64,000 bases of DNA from contig MZZL01000132.1 of NCBI GenBank assembly GCA_002749535.1, positions 19,088 through 83,087 of the forward strand, in the 5' to 3' direction. The notes beneath the pieces are model-generated. The model made no database searches and was not told the origin of the DNA. It saw nothing but the letters and a program-made list of their open reading frames with translations. The position numbers were made by a program, and so were the translations under genes. This stretch comes from Apophysomyces variabilis (Eukaryota > Mucoromycota > Mucoromycetes > Mucorales > Mucoraceae). Below are positions 37,996 to 48,420 of this stretch, one piece after another (the first letter of the stretch is position 1; every line of letters begins with the position of its first letter).

Positions 37996-38757
37996 ATGTC
38001 CAACGAAGAGGATGATTTCGACCTTTTCGGCGATCTTTCACAGGCAGAAGCCTTGGAATTGGCTCAACGTCGTCAAAGTGCCAAAAAGAAACAAGACGAA
38101 TACTTTGACCAGTTGCCTGCCGATGCCAGCGATCGTTCCATTGCTGAAAATCGGAAACTATTTCACCGTCGTTGCAAGCGTGGACAATTCGACTTGCCTG
38201 AAATAGTTTCACAGGTCTTTTCACCGGCAGAATGCGAGAGTATACTCAAAACCGTCAGTCAGCTCGGAGGAGACAAAGGTTGGACAACGAAACGACATTC
38301 TGCCTTTCCAACCACCGATATCCCTTTGCTCATGGATAAGAATGGTCCGCTGTGGTATCTTATCGAGCAGGTGAAAACCCGTTTATTTGGAAAGTTAGCA
38401 CGACATTTTGGATTTCAACCGTCAGATCTATCCTTCAGGGACTTCTTTTTGGTGAAGTATTCAGCGGATGCGCAGGCTGGCCTAGCAATGCATACTGATG
38501 GGTGCCTGATGTCATTCAATATCTTGATAAACACACCAAATGAATTTGAAGGCGGAGGTACATACTTCGCTTCCACCAATGAAGTAGTACATATCCAACA
38601 GGGAGATTGTGTCTTCCACAGCGCTAAAATCATGCATCAAGGCATGCCAGTCTCGTTGGGACAGCGCTTTATTTTGGTTGGCTTCGTGGACACAGTAGAC
38701 ACCGTAGAAAAAGATAAACTGCAACAGAAACGCAATCGATCCAATCTTCGATCATAG
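37996..38757 (+). CDS. 2-oxoglutarate/Fe(II) dioxygenase, prolyl-4-hydroxylase fold
   Basis: A single-exon gene of 253 residues. The acidic start MSNEEDDFDLFGDLSQAEAL is followed by a charged helix. The catalytic core contains FFLVKYSADAQAGLAMHTDG, in which His-Thr-Asp gives two iron ligands. EFEGGGTYF and VFHSAKIMHQGMPVSLGQRF follow, giving the distal iron ligand (His) and the Arg that binds 2-oxoglutarate. The layout HxD ... H ... R is complete. No signal peptide is seen, so it is probably cytosolic or nuclear. The substrate is unknown; in fungi this group acts on proteins or small molecules. The C-terminus is Lys/Arg-rich (KDKLQQKRNRSNLRS). Confidence 0.85.
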   Translation: MSNEEDDFDLFGDLSQAEALELAQRRQSAKKKQDEYFDQLPADASDRSIAENRKLFHRRCKRGQFDLPEIVSQVFSPAECESILKTVSQLGGDKGWTTKRHSAFPTTDIPLLMDKNGPLWYLIEQVKTRLFGKLARHFGFQPSDLSFRDFFLVKYSADAQAGLAMHTDGCLMSFNILINTPNEFEGGGTYFASTNEVVHIQQGDCVFHSAKIMHQGMPVSLGQRFILVGFVDTVDTVEKDKLQQKRNRSNLRS

Positions 38758-39101
38758 ATTAAATGAAGAACAACCCATACATAGACCATCGTTGTCTGGT
38801 GGCTTCCGTTTTTTAATATTTCGCCTATATACAATCCATTTTTCCGCAATGTTGCTCCAATTTCCTAGAATTTCTTTCTTTCCTTTCTTTCCTTCTTACT
38901 TCACCTCGTCTTTGAGAATGCTAGCAAGTTCTCTCCTTTACAATGTCTTAGCATCCTGCTCGTGTTTCTCGCCCGTGTTTGTAACGCCTTTACCTTTTTA
39001 TGGCAACGATCTCTATATAGACATCGTTATCTCTCTTATTCTTCCTAACATCCAGTTCAGCCAAGAAAGCTTGAATATGCTTGCTTAAGTCAATCACGCG
39101 A

Positions 39102-40995
39102 TCAGATTCTAGTACAATGGTTAAGTTTTTGGATAGTGAAAACCTTTCTTTTACCATCCAATAGTTCGACCTCTAAGCCAATGACATAATACGTCAGATA
39201 CAAAGTTCCAGGTTCAAGAGCTGTTGCATACGGTGAAACGCTGGATTCCAGACCGTTCCTTAATGCTACTTTTTCTTCCCTTGTTCGATACTGATAAATT
39301 TTGCTGTATGGTGTAGTAAGAGGATGGACTTGTTTAATTTCTGGACAACTTTCCAGTAGAGGCACAAATCGTGGTATATAAGAAGCCATTTTCCTAATCC
39401 TAATTGGAAATAAGATTAAGTTGTGTCCAAATATGGCCATAATAACACATACCAAGTTTCGTGGCTTCCGTATGTGTCACAGCTGATGATGACTTTCAGA
39501 AAGTGTTTGTAAGTCTTTGCAAAGTCAAGAGACTTGAATAACCTCTGTAGCTTTTCATCTGTGGATAAATCAGGGACTTGCATTATCGTGAGAGCTATAT
39601 GCTTTTTGTGTGAATAATGTCATTAGGTCAAGTCGGCTTTGTACCTCGAGATAGCTCTTTTCTTATTATACGTAGGGTGGATTTGGTTACATAAGGTGCC
39701 GTACTGCAAACAGGATAGCAAGGGGATACGATCGGCATCACCGCATTTTCAAATTCTTTCTAAGTTTAGTCAAATTAGATATTTTTAGTTATGTTACAAT
39801 TGGCACCTAGTTCTTACCAAAGAACTATATGCTACAACGCCTCCGCCAAAGTCCGGTATGAAATCACCTATAATAACCGGTGTCTGCCAATGCCAACCAG
39901 ACCACTGTTCGAAAAATGCTAGTAATAGCATATGAATGGTCAAAGGTCTGGTCTTGTTATCCATATACGTTTTCAGTAGTAAAAGGGTCCATGTACTCCC
40001 GTTGAGATACCCCATTGGTTTTCCATATATACGGCGCTTCGTTGCCCAATACTTTACACATTGTAGAGAATGCTGAAATATCGATAGATGTTCCGAGTGG
40101 ATATGTTTCAATATATATTTGTGCACTCGTGGCCCTAATCTTGCCATAAGTATAGGAATTAAAAAGGATTTGAGATACATTACCGTCCATGCTAGCTACA
40201 CATGTTCCGTCCATGTCACGAAGTAAGTTATCATCAAGTAGATTTAGCGTAGGAGGGATAGTATCCAATTTTAGCCGGACAAACGAAATATCAATCTGAA
40301 TGTGGCTGGTAAGTAGGGGGATCATGTTTTCGAATTTCTCCACTGACCGCGATGGTGTCAATTACGCATTTAATGATAGGTACATTAGCGCCTTGAATAA
40401 CCTTTCGACAACTGAGTCATCCAATTGAGTGCTACTGGCAGCACCTACCTCCACCTTTTGCACTGTAGGTTGTTTACGTAGTTGGGCTGGAAAGATATGG
40501 AAAAAGTCTTTTCTTCGGACTGGCCAAGGACCGAGGAAGACAATGTCTATATCCGCGTCAGCCAGGTACCCACCCAAACCATAGGAGCCGAATGGCGTAA
40601 GAGCACATTGAAAGCTGTCCGCTTTGAGGTTATTCTCTTGGCAAATGCGACGAACAAACGTCGGCAGGAATGTGCGTAATAATTCAAGCACCCCTTCTCT
40701 GAATAAAGCTGGAATGAGTGTCCCTGTCAAAAAGAGAATGACACAAAAACCTTTTTGCTGCACCAGCAGGTCCTTCAATAGCATGGTTCGCGTATAGAAA
40801 ATTTGTCCATACTTGGTCGTGTATTAGCTCTGCCATGTCATGGAAGGTCTGAGCAAAAAAGTCCAAATGAGCACACGTATTGTTAAGCGTTGTTTTGCAT
40901 ACGTGAACGAGCAGCAGCAACAATTCCTGGTCCGAACACGTTGAGTCACACAGAGATGTCTGGAAGACGCCATTCAGAGTTTCAAAGACCGACAT
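39102..40995 (-). CDS. Poly(A) polymerase (divergent N-terminus)
   Basis: This enzyme adds poly(A) tails. The nucleotidyltransferase motif is FGSYGLGGYLADADID (catalytic Asp pair), with the third Asp in HIQIDISFVRL. The central domain reads CVKYWATKRRIYGKPMGYLN, then WSGWHWQTPVII, then MPIVSPCYPVC and YVTKSTLRIIRKELSR, which are strongly PAP-like. The RNA-binding part contains TYKHFLKVIISCDTYGSHETW and YYVIGLEVELLDG. About eight introns are needed. The first (near 40743-40704) would be only 40 nt, and the border near 40370-40300 is uncertain: several donor/acceptor pairs are possible and the frame-keeping one drops a few conserved residues. The N-terminal about 75 residues are unlike canonical PAP, and the long C-terminal extension is absent, so this may be a second, non-essential paralogue. 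Confidence 0.82.
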
Positions 40996-42721
40996 CAATA
41001 AAGTACAACAAAATAAGTGTATAGGCAGTCTGCATTGAACAAGTTGTTGCTGTTTATTGCGGATTATTTGCGCCCTACCAGAGAAACTTAAACGGAAGAC
41101 TATTGAAGGATTTGCTACTGTTGGTGAAAACCAGCTCGTTTGTCTTCCACGGGCGAACCTCGCTATTCCAAAACAAATCCATCATCAAGCATAATGATAG
41201 CATGACTCTATTAAGGTTTTACTATACTATGTTTTCGTAAAGACTGGAATAAAATGTAAAAATATGTATAATCTGGATCGTAGATATCCATGCCCGAAAA
41301 ACTACAAGAGACGAAAAGCGGAGAGGAGTTTGAGGTGACGTGAATGGTCATTTTAGGGATTGCTTCCTTAGAATATACCATAGGTGTCACAAAAACAACG
41401 CCCGAAAGAATCTGGCAGCAGCAAATATTATGACACCTGCAATGCTGGTGATTGTCACAGCTTAGAATCGGAAAGCTTGGTGCAGCTAATCTCAGTGAAC
41501 TGACTGAGAGGCCATAAAAGAGCAGTTTTTTTAAGACGTTGCAAAATCGTTATATGCAAAATAGTGAAGTATTACGTGCATGAATTACTGTACAGATCTC
41601 GGCATACATGAAACTGCAACTCATACTTTGTTTTTGTGGATTCCATGTCAGACCGCGTCCAGACATGCAATTTCAGTTCAGTCCAACAGACAGTTATAGG
41701 ATCTTTATCAGTTATGTTATTGATATCATGAAATAATGGTACAGCAGCGGGCAAGCATTCCGATTGCCTTGCGAGCTTACTCTTCTTGCTATCCAAGATG
41801 ATAGTACCGGTCATAGTCAGTCTGTGCTGCTTCGGGAGAACATACTGATTTCCATCGCAAGGATCATGCATTTCCCAGTGTATTACTTATGCATGAGGTG
41901 AAATTATACACGCAAGCCTGTCCCGTAGTTGACCATCACCGAGTCTTGCTATTCCGTCTAAGTGATTGCGGGAGTTTTTAATGCTGTGTAACGATGTAAA
42001 CCAATCGCATCAGTAGGTTATATGGAATACAATGGAAAAACCTCTCTGAAATGAAAGAAAACACACTGATGTAGCACACTTAAGGTGCTCACCTTTTTTT
42101 CTTTCGTGTTGTAGTATTGTTATGTCAAAACGGATAGACAGCCAAGCGAGAATTCTTCTGTGCTGAAACGGTAAGATCGCTTGCAAGGTATAACTTTGTA
42201 CAAGGGGATGACAAAGCTCTGATTAGCTACGCTTGTAGCCACAGTCTTTGTTTGGCGCGGTGCAATTATTGCGACAAAAGCATTATGATAAGAAATGCAC
42301 GAAGTATACTCTCTTATGTTTATCTTTGCTCTTGTGATAACTAAGATGCGGGTATAATAAATGACGACGCTAATCATTTGTATTGCTACTTATGCATAAA
42401 GATCATCCGATGAGCTGCAGGAGAACAGCGACAACTCTTACCCTCGGAGGATGATATCTTTAAACGATGTTTTTTTTTGGTCCCATACATCAATGAGAGT
42501 TTCTAGAAATAGAAGGAACGTATGCGGCAGGTGAGCGATGGTGTACCTTTCAATGATAATAAAGGCTTGAATTTCGGTTTATTTATAATTAGTTCGACAA
42601 TTCAGCCAATTTACTTTTGAAGAAGCCGCTATGAAAAGAAGATTCCTTGATGATAGCTCTTTTGCTTGACATAATCGGGCCGGAGGGACACAAGCCAAGA
42701 AAATAATTAAGTTATAATTGT
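40996..42721. other. Intergenic region, nothing recognised
   Basis: About 1.7 kb of AT-rich DNA. Frames of up to 99 residues on the - strand (41572-41871) show no motif. It contains the promoter of the poly(A) polymerase and the 3' region of the GPI protein gene. Confidence 0.45.
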
Positions 42722-43609
42722 TTACATCAAGGCCAAAGCGGCAGCGCCGGCGCAAGCGACAGCAGCAATAGGGACACCCATCTTGGCACCAGCATTAGTT
42801 GGTGTCTGAGAAGGTCTGGTAGATGTACTAGAAGAGCTTGCAGCCGGAGCAGAAGAGGAAGTCGATGAAGCACTAGACGAAACGGGTGTAGACGTAGTCT
42901 GGGTAGTGGTAATGCTCACGGTGGTTGTTAAAGGGGTAGTGGTGGCGTTTGCTGCATTAGTCGAAGAGGCAGTCAAAGAAGAGGTGGTCGAGGCTGCAGT
43001 TGTGGTGTTACCGGTGGCAGAGGATGACCCGGTCGCTAAAAAAAGAACAGCATACCACATGAGCAATTGTTTTTCCTTCTGATAAGCAGTGTGTTCTATC
43101 TTTACCGGTCGTGTTACCAGTTGCTCCTTCAATTGTGAAGAGACCAGCAAAGCTCATGTTTGGCGAGGTACCGAGCTCCAAGGCGTCTAAGAAAACAAGT
43201 CCGTTAGTCAAGTTTGTCCCAAAGAAATGTCTACTAACAGTCATTGCCACTGGGAATATCACTGGGAATATTCCAAGTGTAAGACCCTTTCGAGGCATCC
43301 ACATTCTCAGCAATAGTCGCGACGACCTGAAGAGCAGCAGGGTCTCCTTTGGCAAGAGCAATCTTAGAAATGGTTTGTACGGTTGGGTTGATCCTAATTC
43401 AAACGGTTTAATAGCCCCTCTCTTGTGTTTTTGCGTGGCGATAAGGGGACAAGAGCAACATGGATCAGAAACACTTACCAGCTGATGACAGTAGACTCTC
43501 CAGCAGTAAGAACCGCACCCTGAAGAGGGCCAGTGATACTGACGATGTTTTGCTGAGCAGAAACAGCAGCTAAGGCAAGAGCAGCAATTGTAGCAAGGAT
43601 CGATTTCAT
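42722..43609 (-). CDS. GPI-anchored Ser/Thr-rich cell-surface protein
   Basis: The protein starts with a signal peptide, MKSILATIAALALAAVSAQQ. A beta-rich domain with the fungal surface-protein pattern follows: ITGPLQGAVLTAGESTVISW, then after an intron NPTVQTISKIALAKG and SYTWNIPSDIPSGND. A Ser/Thr-rich stalk with many T/S/A repeats leads to a hydrophobic C-terminus (GVPIAAVACAGAAALALM) that fits a GPI-attachment signal, with the probable omega region just before it (NAGAKM). About three introns are needed; the last one precedes the Ser/Thr stalk. Such proteins sit in the cell wall or membrane and are heavily O-mannosylated. The precise role is unknown. Confidence 0.88.
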
Positions 43610-44182
43610 TACGGAGGAAACTGTAGCGAAAGAAAAGCAAGAAGGCCTTTCTATCGGAGAAACGTCGTTTAATATTGGCAGCTGGGTTAGAGTGGGTAAC
43701 GCAAGTACCCTTTTGGAAGCAAAGGAAATTCGACAGGCAACAAATCAACAACAAGCACCTACAGGTTTTTTTTTTCACTTGGCGGGAATTTAATTGCCCT
43801 AGTAATCTAAACCTGACGTCCGGTTTTACATCTTGTTGGCGGTCTAGTATATAGTATTATCGGCGAGCTATTCAGTAGCAAAATAAAATAAAAAAAGCAA
43901 ATACTACAGCATACCTTCTTCAAGGTGGCAGCGTAAATCGAACGTTTAATCCATCCTTTACAGTCATCAGCAGTAAACTTGTCTAGCAGAAGCAGTCATA
44001 CGAGATGTTAATGGATCATTGTTGTTCAAAAAGTTTACGATTAACACCAATCAATTTTATTGGTGGTTGAATATGGTACTCCATTCCATTTTCTCTATTT
44101 ATGATCTCCTTAATAGCTGCTACGGCGCCATCATAAAAAATGTGGCAATTAAACTCCCGCATAAGTGAAAAAAATCAGCCGC
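43610..44182. other. Divergent promoter region
   Basis: This separates the GPI protein gene (-) from the gene at 44.2 kb (+). It is AT-rich; nothing else was recognised. Confidence 0.45.
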
Positions 44183-46477
44183 ATGAGGGAAAAGCCTGTA
44201 TTTGTAGCTGCCTTCCCTACTCGGTTCACCGTCATGGAATATTTTCGGCGCACTGGACCTAAGAACTGGAGTGCTGAAGCAGTCTATCAACGCTATCGAC
44301 AATTGTACCAAGACAAAGACCATTCTCAGCTCCGTTTTGCAATAAAAAAGGATCTTGAGCACCTAAAGCACGCAAGTGGGAGTCGCCGCTTCGAAATGGC
44401 TATCAAAATGGAAGCAAATTAAAGTAAGTGCTCTAAATACTCAATTGCTAAAGATTGAACGTATTATTGCATGCTAGGAACAACTACGTCCGGCAGCAAA
44501 AAAGGAAAAGGAGCATGAGCTACAACACAGCAATGCGAGCTCTTCTGTCATTACGCCGAACGCGCCTTCGGTGTCAAACGTCCTTCTCAAGTGAGTTTGA
44601 CCAATATATGTTGCTCCACTTCTGTAAAATGTGTCTCTGCTCATCAAAGATATCGTAGCAATGGTGACATCAGCCAAGTCAACAATGTTCGCATGATAAA
44701 ATATGATGAGGACATTTTTACTTATTTGGTGGTGTAGTTCCATGCGGCATCTTCTCCAAGTGTGGATAGCACCAAAGGCAAGAAACGCGCCACCGAACAA
44801 GGTATTTGCGTGCTCTTCTAGTGGTTTTATTCACAGCTTATTTTGATATTATACTAGCTCGTGAAACTGAGGGAAGAAAGATGCCACGGCAAATGTGAGC
44901 ATTCAAGTTAATCCGTTTATGCTGTATGAAACTCACAAACAAATAGGTCGAAACGACTAGATGCCGAAATAGAAGAATTTTTCAATCCTTCAAATAATGA
45001 TGAGGTATGTTCCATATATTGGACATGGGCAGAGGTTTATTTTGAGTGCTATTTGTTGATCCTTTTTTTCGGGGTCTTTTACCCTAGACGCCTGAAAATC
45101 ACCAAGGCGAGCTTGTGCTAGCACCTTTGCCTCATCACTGGCAGAGATCGGTGACGTTGAGCTTGGTCCGGCGCCGCGGACAGAATATGGTTACAACATT
45201 GACGATCGAGACAAGGCGGGGCTTTTTTACAAGTACAAGAAAGTTGCAAGACAAACATTGGAAAAAGAGAGGATGTTTCAGGAGACTCACCTGCACGAGC
45301 TACTGTAAGATCTTACTCCCTCTCTCGAAGTACTGCGTCTTACCGTGATTGTTCCTAGTGGCCTAACGCATGTGATACTGTTGAAACCCGGGGAGTATTC
45401 ACCATCACAGCTGATGGTCTTCCAACCTGAGTACCTCGAACAAATACGGCTTGATGTTTTCACTCGGTTTGTTCCTCAAACTTCATCTCGTTTTGACCTT
45501 AGGATTCTCACAGAACTATGCTCACATCTTAGTGTAAGTGTCTGAATGCTCAGATATTAATTACAGATTCTGACTAATTCGAATTGTAGGATGTCCGTAA
45601 GTGGGAAAAAAAGCGAGTGGTTTACTTTTATCGATGGCGTTGTGGATCCGGAGCGCAAAGCTCGACATGGAGGGCTTATCAAGGAAGTCAAGATACTCAG
45701 ATCATTAAGGAATCTTAAGGGCTCTTCAGGATTTTTGAACGTATATTTGTACTGATTGCAATTCGGGTTTCTTGAATTTTTTCCAGCCACAGTCTTAGCC
45801 GAGGAAACCTCCGAAATGGACCTCTGCATTGGATATCTTAACCCAGTTCTTGCTCCGCTATTTACTTCGGCAGAACGACGGCTCCGCTGGTAAGGGTATT
45901 AACTACAAAACGCTAGAGCTTGTTCAACGTATATTTTAGGCCCAACACTAAGTTGGATGGAGACAACGACAAAAACCACACCACCTCGCACCTTCCCGAC
46001 GCGATCTTGTCAGACGTCACAGGAATACATATCTCTCAACCCCGAATGTTTGGCGAGGTTAAAGCAGCTGGTAAGGCTAAAGACACGTATCCTCTCTCGA
46101 AGGACCTTTTGCGCTTGGGTGTATTCGGAAAAGATGCCATCGATAACGAGAGTTTGGTCGGAATCGTGCTTTCCAGGCCATTGGTAAGCACAGAGTACAT
46201 GCGCTTAGTGCCGTACAAGTAAATTGATTGATCTCTTTGAAAGGAAAACACCGTGACGTTTTACGGCATGGCGCTTGTTGAAGACCTGTACGCGATGATC
46301 GAGCTTGAGAAGATCAAAATCCCGAAAATTAGTAACGAAGCAGCGTCTTTCTGTGCCATTGTCCAACCGCTTATGAACGTCTTGCATGCTATCGAGAATT
46401 GTATCAAATCTTCATTTCCTGACGAACTTGCTGAGATGACACGGCCAACCCTTGACACTCCGGAATTTAGAACATAG
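44183..46477 (+). CDS. Lineage-type hypothetical protein with PD-(D/E)XK-like signature
   Basis: A multi-exon g. The ATG at 44183 opens MREKPVFVAAFPTRFTVMEY. Later exons give EQLRPAAKKEKEHELQHSNA, then SKRLDAEIEEFFNPSNNDE, then EYGYNIDDRDKAGLFYKYKK and HLHELL spliced to GLTHVILLKPGEYS. The best-defined part is the C-terminal half: EETSEMDLCIGYLNPVLAPL, RRLRW spliced to PNTKLDGD, LPDAILSDVTGIH, RMFGEVKAAGKAKD, then across an intron at 46184-46241 SRPL-ENTVTFYGMALVEDLY. PD...D...GEVK resembles the metal-binding core of PD-(D/E)XK nucleases. I associate this arrangement with an unnamed family present in many copies in Mucorales. Borders near 44300-44420, 44590-44745, 45065-45110 and 45690-45790 are not settled. 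The nuclease idea is inference. Confidence 0.6.
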
Positions 46478-46947
46478 TGCACAAGTCGCGTGATCGAAAA
46501 CGTGCGTTTTCATTAATTTTACGTAATTTCCCATCCCCATACACACCCAAAAAAAGAAAAAAAAAGAAAAGGGACAAGCTGCACTGAAGACATGCGTTTG
46601 ACGAAACCTTTGGCTTCCTATCCGATACAACTTTCTTAACCAAATATGTTCGAGAGTTTCGTGAATATGGAGCAATTGAAAAAAATTTTGAGTTTCTTTT
46701 CTGTGTAAGGCTTGTTATAAGACTTGCTCGCAAAAAAGTCCTGACAATTAGCAAACATATAGGATCTTCTTGCTTGTACACACCATGAAGCTAAACAAAT
46801 CAGAATCAACCTGCTGCAAGTTTCTACCTTATTCCACCTATAATATAAACGAATAGAAAAAAGCTTGAAAGATCATGAAACAACACATAGATTGAGCAGA
46901 AAACGGTGGACAGCACAAATAAATGAGCTTTCATGCATATGCTCCAT
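46478..46947. other. Spacer between the PD-(D/E)XK-like gene and the tandem repeat
   Basis: AT-rich 3' region with an A-rich run near 46550-46570. No gene or repeat was recognised. Confidence 0.45.
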
Positions 46948-47207
46948 AGCTAGGAAAGCTGCCTAACGTGACAGAGCTACCCGACACGCAGTACGGGAAG
47001 AGCCTTTCCGAATCCCAAAGCAAGAGCAGTGGCTGCTTAACATTTGTAGCAAATATTAACTGGCCTGAATGTCCAACTGCCGGAAGGCAATCAAGGAGGC
47101 TGCCGATCGTGACAGACTGGGATTCACGCAGATACCCCATACCCTCCACGGACCAGATTATTAGCCACGGTCGAGTCAGCTTGAACGCAAAGAGAAGCAT
47201 ATAGAAT
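46948..47207. repeat. Tandem direct repeat, copy 1 (260 bp), Fanzor 3'-end-like
   Basis: This copy and the one at 47307-47566 are nearly identical (about six substitutions in 260 bp, no indel), with a period of 359 bp. Read on the - strand, the copy contains blocks in the same order as the 3' end of the Fanzor gene 1 kb away: GCTAC-AATG, GGGA--CG-AAGG, CGGGTAG and TTAGGCAGC-TT-CTAG. One frame gives FATNV where the Fanzor ends ITATNA. I read it as a relic Fanzor 3' end. Short hairpins are possible (CCCG...CGGG; ATTTG...CAAAT), as in a structured RNA. Confidence 0.75.
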
Positions 47208-47306
47208 ATAATGCACAAGAGATCATATTTGTCTATTCCACACTGCCACAAAAGATACCTTCATTCAACCAAGCATAGCCAGAACTGTATCACCTGTATG
47301 TTCTAC

Positions 47307-47566
47307 AGCTAGGAAAGCTGCCTAACGTGACAGAGCTACCCGACACGCAGTACGGGAAGAGCCTTTCCGAATCCCCAAGCAAGAACAGTGGCTGCTTAAC
47401 ATTTGTGGCAAATATTAACTGGCCTGAATGTCCAACTGCCGAAAGGCAATCAAGGAGGCTGCCGATCGTGACAGACTGGGGTTCACGCAGATACCCCATA
47501 CCCTCCACGGACCAGATTATTAGCCACGGTCGAGTCAGCTTGAACGCAAAGAGTAGCATATAGAAT
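47307..47566. repeat. Tandem direct repeat, copy 2 (260 bp), Fanzor 3'-end-like
   Basis: Second copy of the unit described at 46948-47207, in the same orientation, separated by a unique 99-bp spacer. Open frames of 78 codons (+) and 89 codons (-) are kept in both copies. That follows from the high identity and is not evidence of coding. Confidence 0.75.
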
Positions 47567-48345
47567 CATGCAGTGTGAAGAAGCGCCAATGGGGTCTCAC
47601 ACCGGCGCGGCACAGATACTTCAACCGGATGTCTATAATTGAACATCGATTTAGACTCGCTAGGGAATAGATGGAACAAACACAAATTTGAAAAAGGCTG
47701 CTGATCCTTACAGTGAGACGAGAAAACCACAGAACAAGCAGGGAATAAGAATGCCGATGAGTCTTTTGCATAGATTACAGCGATAGGTTGCGGGCATGAG
47801 AAAAGAAGGTGACGCACATCAAATTCCGACACGAAAGAAGGTACATCTATTCCCCCTTGCAATAAGGCCAGTGATGGAGGGACGAAATAAAGCGCTACAA
47901 TAAGATGTTCTGCTGTGCTAGTTAAAAGCGAATAAAAAATACAACTTTATAATTATGCCTTATGAACGCGTTTCAGGTAAAGATAATAGTTCTCTTAGCC
48001 GTTCGAGAGCTAAAGGGGAGAATACGAAGAAGAGAAATCAAAAGAGAGACTGAAGCAGGGCTACTGTGGGCGGCTGTTTTCTTTTTGGCTCCGTGACCGT
48101 CCGTGTCATAGTACTGGTTTATTCAAAAGTTTTTCAAGACTTCATCCAAAATTTGTTTGAAGATTCCGCCCAAAATTGTTTGAAGATTTGGATATAAAAG
48201 TTATAAAGAATTTGCCAACAACTGTTAGTGATTATCCTCTGTTAAAATGCGATAGTGAGCTTACCGGTGTGACCACCTGCGAAAGATAAACGTTAGTAAA
48301 ACAATCCTAACTAGAAACGCTGCCTAATACTCCTACCGTAAAAAT
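47567..48345. other. Spacer between tandem repeat and Fanzor gene
   Basis: About 780 bp. A - strand frame (47862-47566) contains VRHLLFSCPQ, which recalls the C-terminal tail of LINE-type elements, but it is too short to call. The part at 48300-48345 belongs to the 3' side of the Fanzor gene. Confidence 0.35.
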
Positions 48346-48420
48346 CTAAACCCTTTCGGGTCCCGCATTCGTAGCGGTGATTTGTGTCGGCCGGCGGAAC
48401 GCGTCCGGGCGCCCATGGCC
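48300..48420 (-). ncRNA. Candidate omega-RNA region at the Fanzor 3' end
   Basis: Fanzor and TnpB guide RNAs usually overlap or follow the 3' end of the nuclease gene. Here the segment around the stop and just after it (TTAGGCAGCGTTTCTAG at about 48313-48329 on the - strand) is the one shared with both solo tandem copies, which suggests a part kept under selection or moved with the element. No RNA is proven; boundaries are a guess. Confidence 0.3.

Noticed and set aside
46968..47563. Conserved 78-codon ORFs in the tandem repeat (+ strand)
   Set aside because: The two copies are about 98% identical, so shared openness is not evidence of coding. The - strand similarity to the Fanzor 3' end explains the unit better.
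47566..47862. Possible LINE tail (VRHLLFSCPQ) on the - strand
   Set aside because: Only a ten-residue resemblance; no reverse transcriptase or endonuclease nearby.
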